A stretch of 32,653 bases of DNA from the NCBI GenBank assembly GCA_029268265.1, contig JAJUGH010000005.1, positions 1 to 32,653 on the forward strand, written 5' to 3'. This stretch comes from Alcaligenaceae bacterium (lineage in GTDB: Bacteria; Pseudomonadota; Gammaproteobacteria; Burkholderiales; Burkholderiaceae_B). The notes under the pieces are model-generated. The model was not told where the DNA came from and searched no databases. It saw only the letters and a program-made list of their open reading frames with translations. Shown piece after piece: positions 1 through 6,625 of the stretch; position 1 is the first letter of the stretch; the number at the start of each line of letters is the position of its first letter. A program made the position numbers and the translations under genes.

Positions 1-1351
1 AGAAGTCCAGTTCCTGACGAGAGAACTGAACGCACATCTGGTTGATCTTCTCGATGCCGACGCCGTGCTCCCCCGTGATGGTTCCCCCGACCTCTACACA
101 TAGCTCGAGAATGGCGGCCCCGAATTTCTCGGCGCGCTCCACTTCCCCGGGCGAATTGGCATCAAAGAGGATGAGGGGATGCAGGTTGCCATCCCCCGCA
201 TGGAACACATTTGCGCAACGTAGGCCGAACTCCTCTTCCATATCGGTAATGGCGTTGAGCACGCGTGCCAGATGCCTTCGCGGTATGGTGCCGTCCATGC
301 AGTAGTAGTCCGGAGATACACGGCCGGCTGCGGGGAACGCGTTTTTGCGGCCCGCCCAGAAGCGCAGCCGCTCCTCTTCCGTAGACGATACCTGCAGGCG
401 GGTCGCCCCGGCGGCGGCAAAGACGGCGTTCATACGTTCGATTTCGTCTTCCACTTCTTCCTGGGTGCCGTCCGACTCGCAAAGCAGAATGGCTTCGGCA
501 TCAAGATCGTAGCCGGCCTTCACGAAGGGCTCGACCATATGCACCGCCTGCTTGTCCATCATTTCGAGGCCCGCGGGCACGATGCCCGTGGCGATCACGT
601 TGGCGACCGCGTCGCCGGCGCTCTCGACAGTCGGGAAACTGGCCATGATGACGCGCGCACAGGTTGGGCTCGGGATCAGCTTGACAGTGGCCTGCGTGAC
701 GATGCCCAGCATGCCCTCGGAGCCGATGAAAGCCGCCAGAAGATCAAGCCCCGGGCTATCCGGTGCGTCGGAGCCGAGCTCCACGACTTCGCCGTCGATG
801 GTGACGATACGCACGCGCAAGATATTGTTGACCGTCAGGCCATACTTGAGGCAATGCACGCCTCCGGAGTTTTCGGCAATATTGCCGCCGATGGAGCAGG
901 CAATCTGGCTCGAGGGGTCGGGCGCATAGTACATGCCATAAGGCGCTGCGGCCTCCGAGATCGCCAGGTTGCGCACACCCGGCTCGACGACCGCCGTGGC
1001 CGATTCGGGGTCTATGGAAAGAATCCGGTTGAGCTTGGAGACGCCCAGCAGCACCCCTTCTGCGTGCGGTGTCGCGCCGCCGGACAACCCGGTGCCCGCG
1101 CCGCGCGGCACGATGGGGATATTGAATGCCTTGCATGCCTGCACCACTTCGATCACCTGCGCCTCGTCTTCGGGCAGGATCACCACCGGCGGCAGGCTGC
1201 GAAACAGGGAAAGCCCGTCGCACTCGTACGGGCGGGTGTCTTCTGCACGGGTGAGTATGCAGTGTGCCGGAATGCGCCCCGTCAACCGCTGAAGCAAGCC
1301 GGCAAAATCGGCGGGGCTGGATGTGGCAGGCGTGGCGGGATTGGCGCTCAT
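1..1351 (-). CDS. glcD: GlcD-like FAD-linked glycolate/2-hydroxyacid oxidase subunit (3' end cut by window)
   Basis: This frame is missing from the ORF track because it runs off the window edge. Read on the minus strand from the ATG at 1349-1351 it stays open for 450 codons. It shows the FAD-binding (PCMH) domain with PRGAGTGLSGG near residue 85 and the FAD-oxidase C-terminal domain with HAGDGNLHP and GEHGVGIEKINQMC close to the cut. The last motif closely matches E. coli GlcD, a protein of about 499 residues, so roughly 45-50 residues lie beyond base 1. GlcD is the flavin subunit of glycolate oxidase and normally works with GlcE and GlcF, which would be expected just outside the window. It lies 33 bases downstream of another FAD oxidase in the same direction, so the two are probably co-transcribed. 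The ribosome site (GAG, 3 bases before ATG) is weak. The family is certain; glycolate as substrate is inferred. Confidence 0.88.
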   Translation of the reverse strand, partial: MSANPATPATSSPADFAGLLQRLTGRIPAHCILTRAEDTRPYECDGLSLFRSLPPVVILPEDEAQVIEVVQACKAFNIPIVPRGAGTGLSGGATPHAEGVLLGVSKLNRILSIDPESATAVVEPGVRNLAISEAAAPYGMYYAPDPSSQIACSIGGNIAENSGGVHCLKYGLTVNNILRVRIVTIDGEVVELGSDAPDSPGLDLLAAFIGSEGMLGIVTQATVKLIPSPTCARVIMASFPTVESAGDAVANVIATGIVPAGLEMMDKQAVHMVEPFVKAGYDLDAEAILLCESDGTQEEVEDEIERMNAVFAAAGATRLQVSSTEEERLRFWAGRKNAFPAAGRVSPDYYCMDGTIPRRHLARVLNAITDMEEEFGLRCANVFHAGDGNLHPLILFDANSPGEVERAEKFGAAILELCVEVGGTITGEHGVGIEKINQMCVQFSRQELDF

Positions 1352-1384
1352 GGTCTCAAAGGCAGAGGGGCCGCCACAGTGGCA

Positions 1385-2818
1385 TCAGGCGGCGAGCTCG
1401 ACGCCGGGCGCGAGCGGAATGATTTTCCCCGGATTCAGGATGTCGTGGGGGTCGAAGGCATGTTTCAGGGCGGCCATGAGATCCAGCGCATCTCGACCGT
1501 GCTCCAGCTCCATGAAGGCCATCTTGTGGAGGCCGACGCCGTGTTCTCCCGTACAGGTGCCGTCCATGCGGATCGCGCGTTCCACCAATCGTCGGTTCAG
1601 CACCTCGGACTCCTCGAATTGGCGAGGGTCATCAGGATCCAGCAGCATCAGAACATGGAAATTGCCGTCTCCGACGTGGCCCACGATGGTATAGGGAAAG
1701 CTGGCCTGATCCATGTCGGCCGCCGTTTCCGTGACGCACTCCGCCAGGCGGGAGATGGGCACACAGACGTCGGTAGTGCTCGCCCGGCACCCCGGGCGCA
1801 GCTGCAAGCCGGCGAAATAGGCGTTGTGACGCGCCGTCCAGAGGCGGCTGCGGTCTTCGGGGCGCTCCGCCCACGCGAAGTCCTCACCACCGTTAGCCCG
1901 GGCGATTTCCTGCACCACTTCAGCCTGCTCACGCACGCCGGCGGGACTTCCGTGAAACTCAAAAAGCAGCAGCGGCGATTCCTTCAGCTCGAGCTTGCTG
2001 TAGGCATTGGTGGCACGCACGGCCGCGGTATCCATGAATTCGACGCGCGCGACGGGCACGCCCATCTGAATGATCTCGATCACGCTCTGTACGGCGGAGC
2101 TCAGTTCAGGAAAGTTGCAGATGGCCGCCGAGATGGCTTCCGGCTGCGGATACAGCCTGACGGTGACCTCGGTAATGATGCCCAGCGTACCTTCACTGCC
2201 CACGAATACTCGGGTGAGGTCATATCCGGCCGATGACTTGCGGGCACGGCTCGCTGTGTCGATGACGCGGCCGTCCGCCGTGACAACTTTCAGAGACACC
2301 ACGTTTTCGCGCATGGTGCCGTAACGCACGGCATTCGTGCCGGATGCGCGCGTGGCCGCCATGCCGCCCAGACTGGCGTCGGCGCCCGGGTCAATCGGGA
2401 AGAACAGGCCGGTATCGCGAATGGAATCGTTCAGCTGCTTGCGTGTAACGCCGGCTTGCACCGTGACGGTGAAATCTTCCGGGTGCACGGCGACGATCTG
2501 GTCCATACGGGATAGATCGAGCGACACTCCGCCCTGGACCGCCAGCAGATGCCCTTCCAGGGACGAACCGGCCCCGTAGGGAATGAGCGGCACGCGATGC
2601 GTGTTGCAGTGCGCGGCCACCCATGCGACTTCCTCGGTGTTCAGGGCGTACACCACCACATCCGGAGGGGTGGTCGGATAAGGCGATTCGTCTCGGCCAT
2701 GGTGTTCGCATGCAGCGGGCGACGTGACGACGCGATCGCCAAGGCGTTCGCGCAAGACTTCGATGAAGCCCGGCGGGATGGTTCTGCGCCGGCCCTGCAC
2801 CGGATGAATGGCATTCAC
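1385..2818 (-). CDS. FAD-binding D-lactate dehydrogenase (cytochrome)-like oxidoreductase
   Basis: The protein has 477 residues. The N-terminal half is a PCMH-type FAD domain with PYGAGSSLEGH near residue 80 and ASLGGMAATRASGTNAVRYG near 150. The C-terminal half is the FAD-oxidase cap with HVGDGNFHVL and GEHGVGLHKMAFMELEHG. The SSLEGH variant and the GLHK motif are typical of the mitochondrial or bacterial D-lactate dehydrogenase (cytochrome) branch rather than of GlcD. It should oxidise D-lactate or a related D-2-hydroxyacid and pass electrons to the respiratory chain. The start is GTG at 2816-2818, supported by GAGG eight bases upstream; no in-frame ATG nearby is better. It follows aroG by 92 bases, in which I see no U-tracted terminator, and precedes the GlcD-like gene. 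The substrate is not determined by the sequence. Confidence 0.85.
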   Translation of the reverse strand: MNAIHPVQGRRRTIPPGFIEVLRERLGDRVVTSPAACEHHGRDESPYPTTPPDVVVYALNTEEVAWVAAHCNTHRVPLIPYGAGSSLEGHLLAVQGGVSLDLSRMDQIVAVHPEDFTVTVQAGVTRKQLNDSIRDTGLFFPIDPGADASLGGMAATRASGTNAVRYGTMRENVVSLKVVTADGRVIDTASRARKSSAGYDLTRVFVGSEGTLGIITEVTVRLYPQPEAISAAICNFPELSSAVQSVIEIIQMGVPVARVEFMDTAAVRATNAYSKLELKESPLLLFEFHGSPAGVREQAEVVQEIARANGGEDFAWAERPEDRSRLWTARHNAYFAGLQLRPGCRASTTDVCVPISRLAECVTETAADMDQASFPYTIVGHVGDGNFHVLMLLDPDDPRQFEESEVLNRRLVERAIRMDGTCTGEHGVGLHKMAFMELEHGRDALDLMAALKHAFDPHDILNPGKIIPLAPGVELAA

Positions 2819-2910
2819 TCTATGTTCCTCGTTGTTGCAGACGCGGCGCTACTGCCCGCGCGTCTTCCCTGCGGACGGAGTACCGCAAGGATGACGCGAT
2901 ACTACCGGAT

Positions 2911-4017
2911 TCAGGCAGCGCTGCCGATCAGGGCATTTGCTGATTGCGACGCCACCTCGCGGCGCTTGCGCACCGCTGCAGCGAGACGGTCGAGAACGGC
3001 CACGGACTCGTCCCAGTCGATACAACCGTCGGTAATGCTCTGACCATAGGTGAGTGGCTGGCCCGCGACGAGATCCTGCCGCCCCGCCACCAGGTTGCTC
3101 TCGACCATGACGCCGCAGATGCGGTCATCGCCCTGTTCCATCTGGGCCGCCACATCGTCGATCACGAGCGGCTGCTTCCGGTAGTCCTTGGAACTGTTGG
3201 CGTGGCTGGCATCGATCATCAGACGGGGAAGCACGCCGGCCTTGGCGATCATCTGTGCAGCTTCTTCAACGCTCGCGGCGTCGTAATTCGGTTGCTTGCC
3301 GCCGCGCAGAATCACGTGGCAGTCCTTGTTGCCTACCGTGGAGACGATGGCGGAGTGGCCGCCCTTGGTCACGGAAAGGAAATGATGAGGCTGCGATGCG
3401 GCAAGCATGGCGTCGATCGCAATCTTGGTGTTGCCATCGGTTCCGTTCTTGAAGCCCACCGGGCAGGACAGGCCGGACGCCAGTTCGCGGTGAACCTGGC
3501 TCTCGGTGGTACGCGCCCCGATTGCTCCCCAGGAAACCAGGTCGGCAATATATTGCGGCGTAATCATGTCCAGAAACTCGCAACCTGCCGGCAGGCCCAG
3601 TTCGTTGACCTGAATCAGCAGTTCGCGCGCCGTGCGCAGCCCCTTGTTGATATTGAAGCTGCCATCGAGACCCGGGTCATTGATGAGCCCCTTCCAGCCC
3701 ACGGTGGTACGGGGCTTCTCGAAGTACACCCGCATGATGATCTCGAGGTCCTGGGCATGGCGTTTGCGCTGCTCCACGAGCTTGCGGGCATATTCGAGAG
3801 CCGCGGCCGGATTGTGGATGGAGCACGGCCCGATCACGACCACGAGGCGGTCGTCTTCGCCGTCGAGCACATCGTGAACCGCCCGGCGCGATTGGTAGAC
3901 CACCGATGAGATATCCGGAGTGCATGGAAATTCCCGCATGATATGCGAGGGGGGGGACAGTTCCTTGATTTCCCGGATTCGAAGGTCATCAGTATTGTGC
4001 GACACGGTGTGCTCCAT
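2911..4017 (-). CDS. aroG: 3-deoxy-7-phosphoheptulonate (DAHP) synthase, class I
   Basis: The 368-residue protein condenses phosphoenolpyruvate and erythrose 4-phosphate to DAHP, the committed step of the shikimate pathway. It matches E. coli AroG nearly end to end: the N-terminal regulatory segment DLRIREIKEL, then VVIGPCSIHNPAAALEYA, MRVYFEKPRTTVGWKGL, GARTTESQVHRELASG, FLSVTKGGHSA and ILRGGKQPNY, with the metal- and PEP-binding residues of the barrel present. The presence of the N-terminal segment suggests an allosterically inhibited isozyme, but I cannot tell Phe- from Tyr-sensitive by eye. The ATG at 4015-4017 has only a weak ribosome site (GGCUGG). It lies 31 bases after an intrinsic terminator and behind a Phe/Tyr-rich leader peptide, so transcription attenuation by aromatic amino acids is the likely control. 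E. coli aroG instead uses TyrR. Confidence 0.97.
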   Translation of the reverse strand: MEHTVSHNTDDLRIREIKELSPPSHIMREFPCTPDISSVVYQSRRAVHDVLDGEDDRLVVVIGPCSIHNPAAALEYARKLVEQRKRHAQDLEIIMRVYFEKPRTTVGWKGLINDPGLDGSFNINKGLRTARELLIQVNELGLPAGCEFLDMITPQYIADLVSWGAIGARTTESQVHRELASGLSCPVGFKNGTDGNTKIAIDAMLAASQPHHFLSVTKGGHSAIVSTVGNKDCHVILRGGKQPNYDAASVEEAAQMIAKAGVLPRLMIDASHANSSKDYRKQPLVIDDVAAQMEQGDDRICGVMVESNLVAGRQDLVAGQPLTYGQSITDGCIDWDESVAVLDRLAAAVRKRREVASQSANALIGSAA

Positions 4018-4047
4018 TTTGGTTTGCCAGCCGGCCCAGGCAGAAAC

Positions 4048-4084
4048 AAAAAAAGCCGCCTGGCTGTGCGCTGGCGGCTTTTTT
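4048..4084 (-). terminator. aroG attenuator terminator hairpin
   Basis: On the minus strand a perfect 12-base-pair stem, AAAAAAGCCGCC paired with GGCGGCTTTTTT, encloses a 12-base loop and ends in a run of seven T. It lies between the leader-peptide stop (4101) and the aroG start (4017), not after any gene, which is the position of an attenuator. No plus-strand gene ends here, so termination of plus-strand transcription is not its purpose. The 5' arm can instead pair with a segment inside the leader peptide coding sequence. Confidence 0.88.
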
Positions 4085-4100
4085 GGGAATTTGGCTTGTT

Positions 4101-4186
4101 TCAGTGCGTACGACAGTTCCCTTCCTCCACCAGCGGCTTAGGAAAAGCATAAAAGTAAAAAAAGAAAAACTGGAAAGCGGTACGCA
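4101..4186 (-). promoter_or_regulatory. Alternative RNA pairing segments of the aroG attenuator
   Basis: Besides the antiterminator pairing, the two ends of the leader frame are complementary. TGCGTAC (4180-4186), directly behind the start codon, pairs perfectly over seven bases with GTACGCA (4105-4111), just before the stop codon. This would give a hairpin enclosing the frame and placing the antiterminator segment in its loop when no ribosome is present, comparable to the 1:2 hairpin of other attenuators. The complementarity is seen directly; its use is inferred. Confidence 0.5.
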
Positions 4187-4187
4187 T
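4101..4187 (-). CDS. aroG leader peptide (Phe/Tyr-rich, 28 residues)
   Basis: A short open frame not in the ORF track starts at ATG 4185-4187 and ends at TGA 4101-4103. Residues 5-15 read FQFFFFYFYAF, giving seven Phe and two Tyr in the first 15 residues, like the pheA and pheST leader peptides of enterobacteria. Codons 18-21 contain CGCTGGTGG (4127-4135), which can pair over nine positions, one of them G-U, with CCGCCAGCG in the 5' arm of the terminator. A ribosome stalled at the Phe/Tyr codons would leave this segment free to form the antiterminator. A ribosome reaching the stop codon would cover it and let the terminator form. AGGA eight bases before ATG could be a ribosome site, but it overlaps the apparent -10 box. 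Overlapping longer frames in this region are random. Confidence 0.85.
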   Translation of the reverse strand: MRTAFQFFFFYFYAFPKPLVEEGNCRTH

Positions 4188-4194
4188 GAGATAA

Positions 4195-4223
4195 ATCCTA
4201 GCACGGCGAACGCAGCGTGCCAA
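4195..4223 (-). promoter_or_regulatory. Promoter of the aroG leader
   Basis: On the minus strand TTGGCA (4218-4223, five of six to consensus) is followed after exactly 17 bases by TAGGAT (4195-4200, four of six). This is the best sigma-70 match in the region. The expected start point is six to eight bases downstream, at about 4187-4189, which is at or immediately before the A of the leader ATG. The leader may therefore be translated from a leaderless transcript. Confidence 0.65.
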
Positions 4224-4278
4224 GATAAAGCGCAAATTCTGTTGTATGAAGTGCGATATGGTTCGGATGTGGAATCAT

Positions 4279-4319
4279 TTGGGTCGAAATATTTATTCAG
4301 TGTATGATTTTTCGCGAAA
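4279..4319 (+). promoter_or_regulatory. Candidate ehuBCDA promoter with adjacent palindrome
   Basis: The region upstream of ehuB holds TATGAT (4303-4308, five of six) preceded after 18 bases by a poor -35, TTGGGT (4279-4284). Directly behind the -10 lies the perfect 10-base palindrome TTTCGCGAAA (4310-4319). A weak -35 would suit activated or repressible expression. The AT-rich TATTCAGTGT just upstream faintly resembles the left half of the EctR1 operator as I remember it. All of this is tentative. Confidence 0.35.
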
Positions 4320-4391
4320 CGATCCCGCCTGCGGCAGCCACCCGCCACCCATGTCGGCTGCCACGGAAAACGCAAAGAACAGGAGCTCACC

Positions 4392-5252
4392 ATGCCAGCA
4401 ATCGCATCCCGCCTCACCATGGCACTTGCCGTGGGAGTGGCTCTGTGTGCACCTCTGGGAGCCGCACAAGCGGCAAGCCTGGAAGAGATCAAGCAAAAAG
4501 GGCAGATCCGCATCGCCGTCGCCAACGAAATCCCTTATGGCTACGTCGACCTGAGCGGTGATGCCAAGGGCGCGGGCCCGGATGTCGCACGCCAGATCAT
4601 GAAACAACTGGGCATCGACAAGATCGAATGGGTAAGCACCAGCTTCAGCTCGCTGATCCCGGGGCTACGCGCAGACCACTTCGACATGGTGGCGGCAGAA
4701 ATGGCCGTGCTTCCCGAGCGCTGCAATCAGGTGCTGTTCTCCGAGCCGAACAGCTCATATGGCGAAGGCCTGCTCGTGGCGAAAGGCAACCCGCAGGATC
4801 TGCACAGCTACGAAGATTTCGCAAAGTCCGAGCATAAGGTCGCCATCATGGCGGGAGCGGATCAGCTCGAGATGCTCCAGGCGCTGGGCGTCCCGTCCAA
4901 CCGCATGGTGACGATTTCCAACAATGCGGACGCCATCTCCACGGTTTCCACGGGACGCGCCGCCGCTTATGCCGCGACTAGCCTCACGGTTGGCGAACTG
5001 GCCAAGCAAAGCGACCGCGTCGAGGCCGCAGCCAACTTCACCGATCCGGTTGTAAACGGCTCACCGGTCCGTAGCTGGGGCGCGTTTACGTTCAGCCTTG
5101 AATCGGAAGACCTCCGTGATGCCGTGAGCGCCGAACTGGCCAAATTCAAGGAAACCGATCAGTGGAAGGAAATTCTCAGCAACTACGGGTTCAGTGATAC
5201 CGATATTGCCGAATCGACTTCCCGCAGCACCGAGCAACTGTGCGCCGGATGA
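4392..5252 (+). CDS. ehuB: Ectoine/hydroxyectoine-type ABC transporter, periplasmic binding protein EhuB
   Basis: The 286-residue protein captures the solute in the periplasm for the EhuCD permease. A signal peptide ends at about residue 27 (AQA/AS), followed by a family-3 solute-binding domain. Similarity to Sinorhizobium meliloti EhuB, as I recall it, is clear: VANEIPYG, AGPDVARQIM, LIPGLRADHFD, LPERC and a C-terminal EQLC. With a constant offset of 25, the S. meliloti ligand residues Glu21, Phe24, Tyr60, Phe80 and Arg85 map to E46, Y49, F85, A105 and R110. The third wall of the aromatic cage is thus Ala. Two cysteines (C111 and the one near the C-terminus) are conserved and may form a disulfide. 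The start is fixed by AGGAG six bases before ATG. It is first in a compact four-gene operon. Ectoine is the best guess for the ligand, but the Ala makes this less certain. Confidence 0.87.
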   Translation: MPAIASRLTMALAVGVALCAPLGAAQAASLEEIKQKGQIRIAVANEIPYGYVDLSGDAKGAGPDVARQIMKQLGIDKIEWVSTSFSSLIPGLRADHFDMVAAEMAVLPERCNQVLFSEPNSSYGEGLLVAKGNPQDLHSYEDFAKSEHKVAIMAGADQLEMLQALGVPSNRMVTISNNADAISTVSTGRAAAYAATSLTVGELAKQSDRVEAAANFTDPVVNGSPVRSWGAFTFSLESEDLRDAVSAELAKFKETDQWKEILSNYGFSDTDIAESTSRSTEQLCAG

Positions 5253-5259
5253 TTGATTC

Positions 5260-5931
5260 ATGAACTGGACGGCGTACTTACCGCCCCTGCTTGAAGGCGC
5301 ATGGGTCACGGCCCAGCTCACTTTCTATTCGACGGTACTGGGCGCGGTGTTCGCGTTCGCCTTCGGTCTGGGCCGGATCTCCAGCAACTGGGCGCTGAAG
5401 GGCTTCTCGATAGCCATGATCGAGGTATTCCGCGGCACCTCGCTGCTGGTACAGCTCTTCTGGCTGTATTTCGCCTTGCCGCTGGTGGGCCAGATGTTCG
5501 GCATGGACTGGCGTCTTCCTCCGGTGGTGGCAGGCACCCTGGCGCTGAGCCTCAATATCGGTGCCTACGGTGCCGAAGTGGTTCGCGGCGCCGTGCAGGC
5601 AGTGCCGCCGAACCAGTATGAAGCCGCCAAGGCGCTGGACTTCACGCCTCGGCAAACCCTGTGGCGCATTGCCCTGCCCCAGTCGATTCCTGAAATGCTG
5701 CCCAGCTTCGGGAACCTGGCGATCCAGAACCTGAAGGACACGGCGCTCGTCTCGCTCATCAGCCTGGGAGACATGACGTTCCGGGCCGAACAAATACGCA
5801 ACTTCACGCAGGACAGCACGACCGTCTATACCTTGTTGCTTTTCATGTATTTCGGCATGGCGCTCGTCCTGGCCGCACTCATGAAGCTGCTGGAGCGCTC
5901 TGTGGGCCGCTGGCGGCCGGGGAGGGCCTGA
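5260..5931 (+). CDS. ehuC: Ectoine-type ABC transporter permease EhuC
   Basis: A 223-residue inner-membrane permease of the polar amino acid (HisMQ) type with several hydrophobic segments. The cytoplasmic EAA loop, AAKALDFTPRQTLWRIALPQ, is where the ATPase EhuA should dock. FRGTSLLVQLFWLYF near residue 55 is the usual N-terminal signature of this permease class. It begins seven bases after the ehuB stop without a clear ribosome site, suggesting translational coupling. Length and order (B-C-D-A) match the Ehu system of rhizobia. The specific Ehu name rests on the neighbouring EhuB. Confidence 0.88.
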   Translation: MNWTAYLPPLLEGAWVTAQLTFYSTVLGAVFAFAFGLGRISSNWALKGFSIAMIEVFRGTSLLVQLFWLYFALPLVGQMFGMDWRLPPVVAGTLALSLNIGAYGAEVVRGAVQAVPPNQYEAAKALDFTPRQTLWRIALPQSIPEMLPSFGNLAIQNLKDTALVSLISLGDMTFRAEQIRNFTQDSTTVYTLLLFMYFGMALVLAALMKLLERSVGRWRPGRA

Positions 5932-5932
5932 C

Positions 5933-6625
5933 ATGCTTTTTGGTATCGAATGGGACACCTCCAGTCACTGGGCATTCGCGGTTTCCATCTTCCCCATCCT
6001 GATGAAGGGTCTGCTGGTCACCCTGCAAGCGACCGTGGTGGGGTTTTTCATCGCCATGATGCTCGGGCTGGTACTCGCTGCCCTCAAGGCCGCCCGCCTC
6101 AAGCTGATCTCGTGGCCGGCCCGCTTCATCACCGAGTTCATTCGCGACACACCGTTGCTCGTCCAGCTGTTCTTCCTCTATTACGTGTTGCCCGAATACG
6201 GCATCGTTCTGCCGGCTTTCATGACGGGTGCGCTGGCGCTGGGTCTGCAATACAGCGCCTACATGTCCGAGGTCTACCGTGCCGGTATTGAGTCGGTGCC
6301 GATGGGCCAGTCCGAGGCCGCCCGGGCGCTGGACCTTTCACCGCGGCGCACGTTCAGCGTGATCATTCTTCCGCAGGCTATTCCGCGCATTATTCCGGCG
6401 CTGGGAAATTACCTGGTTTCGATCATGAAAGACGTGCCGCTGCTGTCGGTCGTTGCCGTGCTGGAAATGCTCAACGTTGCCCGCATTATTGGCGACCGCA
6501 CGTTCAACTACCTAATACCGCTATCCATGGTGGGCCTGATTTACCTGATTCTGACCCTGGTCGCCGCGTCGGCCATCCGGTATCTGGACAGCCGCCTGCC
6601 GAAACATGGGATCCCGCTGAAATGA
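5933..6625 (+). CDS. ehuD: Ectoine-type ABC transporter permease EhuD
   Basis: The second permease has 230 residues and belongs to the same HisMQ family as EhuC. It carries FIRDTPLLVQLFFLYYVLPE near residue 65 and the EAA loop EAARALDLSPRRTFSVIILP, with about five membrane segments. It starts one base after the ehuC stop (TGACATG) and its stop overlaps the start of ehuA by four bases, so the four subunits are translated as a unit. EhuC and EhuD should form the heterodimeric channel. Confidence 0.88.
   Translation: MLFGIEWDTSSHWAFAVSIFPILMKGLLVTLQATVVGFFIAMMLGLVLAALKAARLKLISWPARFITEFIRDTPLLVQLFFLYYVLPEYGIVLPAFMTGALALGLQYSAYMSEVYRAGIESVPMGQSEAARALDLSPRRTFSVIILPQAIPRIIPALGNYLVSIMKDVPLLSVVAVLEMLNVARIIGDRTFNYLIPLSMVGLIYLILTLVAASAIRYLDSRLPKHGIPLK

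Noticed and set aside
272-2236. Plus-strand 654-codon open frame antisense to the two FAD dehydrogenases
   Set aside because: It spans two real genes on the opposite strand, matches no family I recognise, and has the Arg/His/Gly-rich composition typical of antisense frames in GC-rich DNA.
2944-3909. Plus-strand 321-codon frame antisense to aroG
   Set aside because: aroG is unmistakable on the minus strand; this frame is a compositional shadow.
3989-4525. Minus-strand 178-codon frame covering the aroG leader region
   Set aside because: It runs through the terminator, the leader in another frame, the promoter and the start of ehuB. It is a chance open frame that hides the real leader peptide.
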